64,000 nucleotides of DNA. Source: Anadara kagoshimensis. Lineage: Eukaryota > Mollusca > Bivalvia > Arcoida > Arcidae. Positions within the stretch are counted from its first letter, which is position 1; the number at the start of each line of letters is the position of its first letter. Positions 57,611-64,000 of the stretch are shown here, in pieces. The stretch spans positions 43,307,990-43,371,989 of the forward strand of contig CM037869.1 in NCBI GenBank assembly GCA_021292105.1, in the 5' to 3' direction. Position numbers and translations under genes: made by a program. The notes under the pieces were generated by a model. The model had not been told where the DNA came from. It saw only the letters and a program-made list of their open reading frames with translations, and ran no database searches.

Positions 57611-58049
57611 CCACAACGGCATTGAAAAAACACCACGACAAACTTAAATCCCGTTTTCAGGTCACTAACATCAAATTTCCTCTCTGTAGCTCAACGAATT
57701 TACAACTTCATATTAGGTATTTAATTGTCCTCAATCCCCTACCTAATGGGATTAGAAAGAACATACTTGGTCGTAAGAAACGATATCTTAGTACGTTGAG
57801 ACTTTGAAGCAAATGTACAATGACCTTGTGCGATTTAGCCTAATGTGATTTCAGAACAAGATTGTGTTGTATTAAACCGTATTTATTGTCACGATTGTTC
57901 TTTTTCAATAAAGCATTAAGTAGATAAAGTTTCTTCATGGCAAAATGATACACTCTGTGACAGGATGTCTTCTAATTTTTGAAAGGATGTAACCATGTTA
58001 CTTGAAAATTATTCCTTATGCTATTGAGCAAATGTTTACAGATGTTAAT

Positions 58050-58232
58050 ATGCATGGAAATTGTCTATAATGACCGCCTAAGGGAACAAAATAAAGTGGA
58101 CTTTATGGACATGGGGCACTTATATAAAGGTTAAAAAATATGTAAAAAGAGAACCAGAGATAAAAATTACTTGCTTTTAAAACCAGATGTCACTTACATA
58201 AAGATGACTTTAAAACCAGAATTGACCGTATA
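58050..58232. mobile_element. Degenerate family B MITE
   Basis: TGACCGCCTAAGGGAACAAA through AACCAGAATTGACCGTA keeps the family B order with many substitutions; an old copy. Confidence 0.5.
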
Positions 58233-58384
58233 AAATTTAAGTTGTACAAAATATTATCCAATGATTTTTTTCTAATTATGTTAAATGATATTACGATAAA
58301 ATTATACCGAATATTGTGGTTAAATTACTTAATATTTCTCAAAAACTAAGTCATACTCCCCAATTAAAAGTATTTCTTTATCTA

Positions 58385-58545
58385 AATTTAGTAAAATACA
58401 TTTTGGTCCTTTGGGTATCTTTTCAACATCTTGAAAACAATTTTGGTTTCATAATTTTGCTCCAGACACTACTAATGAGGAATTGTATTCCTAAACGACC
58501 ATCTAGTGCTGTAAATTAAAACTGGTATAATATGAAATTAACTAC
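58385..58545. repeat. Family F fragment, inverted, second copy
   Basis: AAAATACATTTTGGTCCTTT, CTAATGAGGAATTGTATTCC and CTGTAAATTAAAACTGGTAT. Confidence 0.75.
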
Positions 58546-58559
58546 TTGGTAGGGATTTA

Positions 58560-59590
58560 TCCATCCTTTTATTTTCATTAAAACAATAATACCGGAATCT
58601 TTGTTTCTATTATAGCTAACCGCATTTGTTTTGATGATTACCGCTTCGGCTGATCACACAAGTATGCCATTTTTGTTTCAAAGTGTGATGTTAAGATTCA
58701 TATTACAGATGGTAATAACAAAAATAAAATCTTTCAAAGTTTTTTTTTTTTTTTAATTTTTCTTCACTTCTGTACCCCAACTACTTGTAAAATAGATCAA
58801 GTGCCTGTCCAGAAAGTTTTATCATCAAAGTGTCCAGGGTGTGTTTTTATCTCTTCTTTTGTATGGCTGCATTTTTCATTGACTAGAATTATTTGGTGTT
58901 CTTGATTAAACTAATCGTTTCAAAAGCGAATTTGTATGAGTTACAAATGATCTTTTTGTGTTATAAGATATATGGTTTGAAAACTGTCTAGGTCTTCCAA
59001 GTGTATGTTTGTTGGTTTCAAATTGCCTTTAATGAGTATCAGAGAATATCGGTTTATTTTGAGAATTGTTAGTTCTTTTAATTTCATCTTTATGAATTGG
59101 AAATTATTGTTATTTAATGAGTATGAGAATGTTTGTTTTCGTTTTGCGAATTATTTTGTTATTTTCAAATTTTCTTTTTTCCTTTTTTCAGTGTTCAAGG
59201 TTGTGTTGTTTATATTATCAACTTTATTCTTCTTTTGGAGTACACGATTTATTTTGGAGTAGACGATTTATTTGTAAAACGTAATTAAATATGAACAGTT
59301 ATTTTTATTGTCTTTTCATTTGTTTTTCTCAAGAAGGTGCTGCACTAGCTGCGTATAATGTTGGTGATTGCATTTGATAATTCAGTTAAACCGTAATTAC
59401 CATCTATTCAAACTTAATAATTTATACATTATAGGTTATAAATGTCATGATGATATAGAATTATTTAGAATAGGATCAATTAAAACTCAGTAACATGTTG
59501 CCTCTAATAGCCATGAGTTAAAGGATAGGGCATAAATTGCATGTTGATGTGAGAGATGAATTTTGAGAAATAATATCACACACTACGAGA
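58560..59590. other. AT-rich stretch without gene
   Basis: T-run at 58740-58754; no exon-like sequence recognised on either strand. Confidence 0.5.
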
Positions 59591-59599
59591 ACATTTTAC

Positions 59600-60330
59600 A
59601 ACGATGCCAGCTGCTTGCAAATAAATAAATGAATGGCTCGTGTATATTGCAAGACTTGGTCTATAAAGGCAATAAAAAGTGATATGGCTGACATCACAAT
59701 GTTGTTGATAAGTATGATGTCTCTGTATCTAAAATTAACAAAACAGACTTCTTGCAAAAAAAATTGTTGACTCGGGGATATTGCAAGCTGGCTTATCAAG
59801 GTTCTCAAAAAGTTTTATGGCAGTCATCACAATATTGTTGATAAATATGATGTCTCTGTATCCAACATTATCCTTGATAATAAACAAAAACAAACATCCG
59901 AATCACAATCCAGAAGCAAATTAAAAAGTTTGGAACTGACAAATTAGGTTATACACGTGAACTTCCACCAGGGAAGTGAGGCTCGGTGCTCCGGAAGGGT
60001 AAGCGCCTCCTGTTTAGCTAGCTACATCCGCCACGTGTGTAATCAAAATTGTGTGAAAGAAACATGGAACTATGAGATATCAAAAATATCCAAGGCAATC
60101 CTGGACACAGAGACATCAAACTTGTCAACAATACTGTGATGACGGCCATAAAACTTTTTAAATATTTTTAAAAATTTCCTGGATATATTTGACATAGCAA
60201 TGGTTTATGTTCCTTTCATTCTGAATTTTTATTTTTCTCGTGGCGGTTGAAACTAGCTAAATATAAAGTGCTTACCCTTTAGAAGAACCTTGTCTCACTT
60301 TCTATGTTTTAATTTGATTTGAACAGTGTG
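59600..60330 (+). repeat. Family A copies (partial, full, then reverse fragment)
   Basis: The 3' extension (CTGCTTGCAAATAAAT) occurs twice, at 59610 and 59750 region, before a full core at 59955-60135 (GGAAGGGTAAGCGCCTCC). A reverse fragment follows at 60180-60330. Confidence 0.8.
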
Positions 60331-60459
60331 ATTTGAAAGTGGACTGGTATATTTGTGTTTGATTTATCAGATTTACTACTGCTGTTGATTTTATAAGGAT
60401 GTAATTTTCGGCAAACAGTACCAATGTATATCTTCAGAAAAAACAAACTCACGTAGTAC

Positions 60460-60720
60460 GATTATAATATAACCCAAACATATAGACCCATGGTCTAATC
60501 ACAATTCCTTAAACAAAAAAAAAACCTTGAAAACTGATAAATTTATCTTAACACGTGAACTGTTACCAGGGAAGTGATGGCAAATGGACCCGACGGGTAA
60601 GCACCCCCTGTCTAGATTTCTACCCCTGTCACATTGAGAATGAAAAGAAATGGAACTAGGAGGCGTCAAATATATCCAGGATATTTTGGATGTAGAGACG
60701 TCATACTTAAATATTTATTT
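60460..60720 (+). repeat. Family A, diverged copy
   Basis: CCAAACATATAGACCCATGG, CGACGGGTAAGCACCCCCTG, GAGGCGTCAAATATATCCAG. Confidence 0.7.
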
Positions 60721-60724
60721 AACT

Positions 60725-62110
60725 ACACATTTTCGGAATTTGTCACGACGTCATTGTACCTGTTATAATTAACTGCTCGTAAATGATTATCAGAAACGTA
60801 ATTTGAAATCATATTGATTAATTAACACCAAGTTTGGGAACTTTAATTATATTTCGTTGTATTTCACCTAGTGTATAAAACAGTTACGTCTAATATCCGC
60901 TAAACGTTACGCCAATGTGTAATTATGACAAAAATGTTTCGTATAGGCTGTTAATTAATTTAGAATAAAGTTTAATCAATGTGGTTTGATCGTGTTTGTA
61001 GTTAATTCAATGTCGATTTCAATTTAACATAATTTCATTGACTAAAATGTCACATCCACACTTTCTGTCAAGCAATTACCTATTGTCACATTGGTGTATC
61101 AGTTGTAAGTTGCGTTGAGCATTCATAACTTCATTCCTTTTATAAATCGATTTAAGTAATCAAACACGAACAGGTCCATGTCGAAATCACAATCACAAGC
61201 TTTAACTGGAATTGGGAAAACTGACCTTTCCGGTTAAAATAATCACAATCGAAAATCAAAATTTCAATCGAAGTAAACTGACAAATCAGAGTCAACCATT
61301 TGGAATTTTACCATGGAAGTAAACTCAGTGGCTATGGAAGTTTGAACACTGGGTAAAAGTAGTATAAAGAAGACAAAAACTCACGACTAATCGATGAAGC
61401 AATAAAGCGTAAATACATGATTCGGTATCCTTTACACAGGTAAATTTACAATCGGAATGATCCCTTCTATAAACCCTTTGAGAGCAACTAAAGATATTTT
61501 CCAATAACTTTGGTTGGTCACGCAGGACCTTTCACCTATGACGTCCCTTGTTTGTTTCCTTTGGCGTTGACAAATGGACGGGCTTCAATTTGACGTCAGT
61601 AAAATTGAACGTTGAAACTTTGATAGACTGAATAGGCCAAGTGGCGCTGAACGTACCTCTATTCGGACTTTATATTTTGGGCTAACTTTAGTTGGTCAAG
61701 CGCAAATTCCGACATGAATGGCTTCCCAATCGATTCAATTTCCACGTGACCAACTGAAGTTATCACCCAATAAATTCAGCGCAATCAAAGTGATTATAAA
61801 ACAGTTTCCAAATATATTGACGTTTACTGGATATATTTACAAAACGATGTTAAAAGTTATGCGATATAAAGATAGCTAGGACACTCTTTTAAGATATCGT
61901 TTAAGGAAACGAATAAAATTAACAGTTCTTCAAAATCTTTTGTTGTCGGTGAATGTTGTCACTTTTGATGTCATAAGGGAAAACAGGAAGTGTCAAATTG
62001 GATATTTATCGAAAAAATATTAACTGAAACGACAACATGTGAATAATTGTCTATCAAAAATACTTTCAACATACTCAAAAGAACTCTTTTTTGATTGTGT
62101 CAGACAATAG
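60725..62110. other. Stretch without gene; one inverted repeat and a CRE
   Basis: Contains a weak family A copy (61155-61340), one perfect TGACGTCA near 61591 and an inverted pair (TAACTTTAGTTGGTCA near 61684, TGACCAACTGAAGTTA near 61747). No exon recognised. Confidence 0.45.
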
Positions 62111-62119
62111 ACTGTAAGA

Positions 62120-62336
62120 TACTCTATAATGCTTATATTTTGCTATGGTTTTATTTTCGCTATATTCGCGATTACGTGTATTCTCGCGAAAAAAAACCGC
62201 AGCGAATATACACTGGAATTACCAGCTCAATAATCTTGCTAGGGACGTTTTCTTTAAATTAGATAAGACCGCGAAAATGTGACACCATGAATACGCCAGT
62301 CATCGTCAAACCTTGAAAATGAAGCAATAAACAGTA
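62120..62336. mobile_element. 217-bp MITE, reverse copy of the 4397-4627 element
   Basis: ATAATGCTTATATTTTGCTA followed by TTTTATTTTCGCTATATTCG is the complement of the right half of 4397-4627, and the other end has CGTCAAACC and ACAGTA. The terminus is slightly degraded (TACTCTATAATGC). Confidence 0.75.
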
Positions 62337-62995
62337 TTCATCCCAATTGTTGTTGTTGTTGCAAGCTGCACCCCTTATGGGTTTGTACCACCATCCTAAT
62401 ACTGACGAACTCTATAAGTGTAAAAGAAACGTGATTTTTGCGTAAGCACACAGCTGGAGAACAAACGTGAATGCCACAATAACAGCTAAAGGTGTTAATT
62501 AATAACACCTCAAAACCCAAAAGTCATCGTTACCCAACCTAAGATGTTGGACAATGACTCAAATCAGTGAACAAATATAAACATCTTTGTAAAATAAACA
62601 ACAGGTAAGACAGAGGGAAAAGCTGTAACGAGACACCTGCTAATACATATAAATGCAAAATGCAGTGCCAGTCAATTTAAGAAGAATGTAGCCGTTCCTA
62701 AGCACCCGACCTCACTTTTCTGATGCTTTACTTAATTTACCAGTTTTCAAAATTATACATTTTTTGTGATTTGTACATGATTTTGTGCATAAATTTTTTT
62801 GGAGTTTTCACGTAACAGCCCCGATTTTAATATCACCAAGTGTAATGAACTGCATGTGAAATAAACGACTTCTGAAAGGGGTTCATCATTTGAAACCACG
62901 AAAAAGTAATGAAATCAAAAACAAACATACCGGTCCATGTTCAAAACACAATCCCAAAAGAATGAATTCGAGCAGATTAAAATCATTGTAGTTTG

Positions 62996-63180
62996 TATTT
63001 TGTTCAATTCTAATACCTTTATTACTCTGCTTAAATGACCAACACTAATAGGTCCAACACAAGGTGGTGGAATAAAACGCAGAGAGTATTTTGTTCAATT
63101 CTAATACCGTAATTACTCTGCTAAAATGACCAGCACTAATATGTCCAACACATGGCGGAGGGATAAAACGTAGAGAGTTT
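62996..63180. repeat. 92-bp tandem duplication
   Basis: TATTTTGTTCAATTCTAATA starts at 62996 and 63088; a diverged third unit is visible at 63255-63345. Confidence 0.8.
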
Positions 63181-63189
63181 GTGCGAGGA

Positions 63190-64000
63190 CCGCTAGGGAC
63201 ACACAAGGCGATCCTGTTTTGAATGGAAATTTCGTCGCGAGAGTAGTATGTTGTTATCTAATATCATTAATGTTAATTAATCTTTCAACATGTCTAACAC
63301 TATTAGACTCAACAAATTGCTGAGGAAGAATACACATAACGTCATAAATTTGGGCAAGATTTTATGGGAAGACACAAGGAAATCCTGTGTTTATTGGAAC
63401 TTCCGTTCCTGATGCACCATTTTACGTAGAAAGTATAGAAAAACAGGAAAAGAAATAGATGCTAAACCAATAAACTAAACCATTGGGAATCATTATCATT
63501 AATAAAACTTGTTTAAAAAACAGGATGTACACAATGTATCCAAAACATATAGGAAAAGTAAAGGATGCCAAACCAATAAATTCAAGCGAGGAAGTCATTG
63601 ATAGAATGTGTTTGAAAACAGGATGTAAAACCATGTTGCATATCACCAGAGATATATTGGTTATTTGTTCTTGATTGATAAAGCCATAAAACCAGACCGA
63701 TATCTTTGCTTGTTTGTTCAATCGTAAAATACTTTTCTCGCAGTTGAGACAGACTAATTTCTTTACATAGTCTTCCTCTTCAAATGCGTGACAAAGACGT
63801 GTGACAAAGAAATTCAATGAAAGTTGACTTGCAAGAACAGTAAAATTCAAATCCGCTATTACACATATTGACTGTAAAGTAGACTAAAGGCATCAGTAAC
63901 TGAAAAATATGTTCTTGGCAACAGCCAATACCATCAAAGAAACGGCACAAAAGAACCCAAAGACACAAGAAGAGGCAGACACATATTTACACCACCAATT
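63190..64000. other. Right edge, no gene supported
   Basis: Minus-strand frames of 142 and 62 codons are open but look like AT-rich chance frames; no family is recognised. TTAAAAAACAGGATGTACAC and GAAAACAGGATGTAAAAC suggest a short internal duplication. Confidence 0.4.

Noticed and set aside
61130..61155. TATA-box-like TTTATAAAAGG on the minus strand as promoter of the neuropeptide gene
   Set aside because: 13 kb from the first coding exon, with no transcript evidence and AT-rich surroundings.
63422..63850. 142-codon minus-strand frame at the right edge
   Set aside because: AT-rich, hydrophobic by composition, no family recognised and no splice context.

Overview
The window is nuclear DNA from an animal, most likely a bivalve mollusc. 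It is AT-rich, has no operon structure, and holds spliced genes in a dense background of short transposable elements (MITEs, tRNA-headed SINEs, minisatellites). The mollusc assignment rests on a multi-copy amidated neuropeptide precursor ending in LASGLVamide and on repeat types typical of bivalve genomes; it is inference, since no species-specific marker is visible.

Two genes can be reconstructed, both on the minus strand. Gene 1 (27152 down to 8499) is a FAM122/PABIR protein, an inhibitor/regulator of PP2A-B55. Nine coding exons can be placed with matching GT/AG sites and codon phases, giving 352 codons. The 14-3-3-type RSNSAP site, the B55-docking helix around RVNRLKQEE and the HERE, SPSPTR and QCFSPS blocks are all present. 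Gene 2 (47885 down to 44242) is a neuropeptide precursor in two coding exons: a signal-peptide exon and a large exon with 18 ten-residue amidated peptides (12 YIDSLASGLV, 5 FIDPMASGLV, 1 SFDPLSSGLV). A possible third coding stretch lies on the plus strand at 26354-26861, inside FAM122 intron 1; it looks decayed and is unrecognised.

Layout: 1-8 kb holds a 580-bp tandem triplication, AT-rich DNA, MITEs and a 28-bp minisatellite. 8.5-27.2 kb is FAM122, whose introns carry SINEs, nested hAT-like elements and two unusual minisatellites. 27-44 kb is transposon-rich: a pair of inverted 1-kb hAT-like elements, fold-back elements, clusters of CRE-like ACGTCA sites, SINEs, and a MITE family that has grown satellites inside itself. 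44.2-47.9 kb is the neuropeptide gene, with a satellite-bearing element ending about 70 bp beyond its stop. 48-64 kb has no gene I can support and is filled with copies of one dispersed repeat family (family A), a 640-bp tandem block and MITEs.

The most striking feature is that two FAM122 exons (6 and 8) have each been turned into a minisatellite whose unit contains the 3' end of the exon plus its splice donor. The exon 8 array has units that each look like a complete 48-nt, in-phase mini-exon with its own acceptor and donor. The exon 6 array is split by a 2425-bp element whose removal with one 7-bp target duplication restores the 82-bp period exactly.
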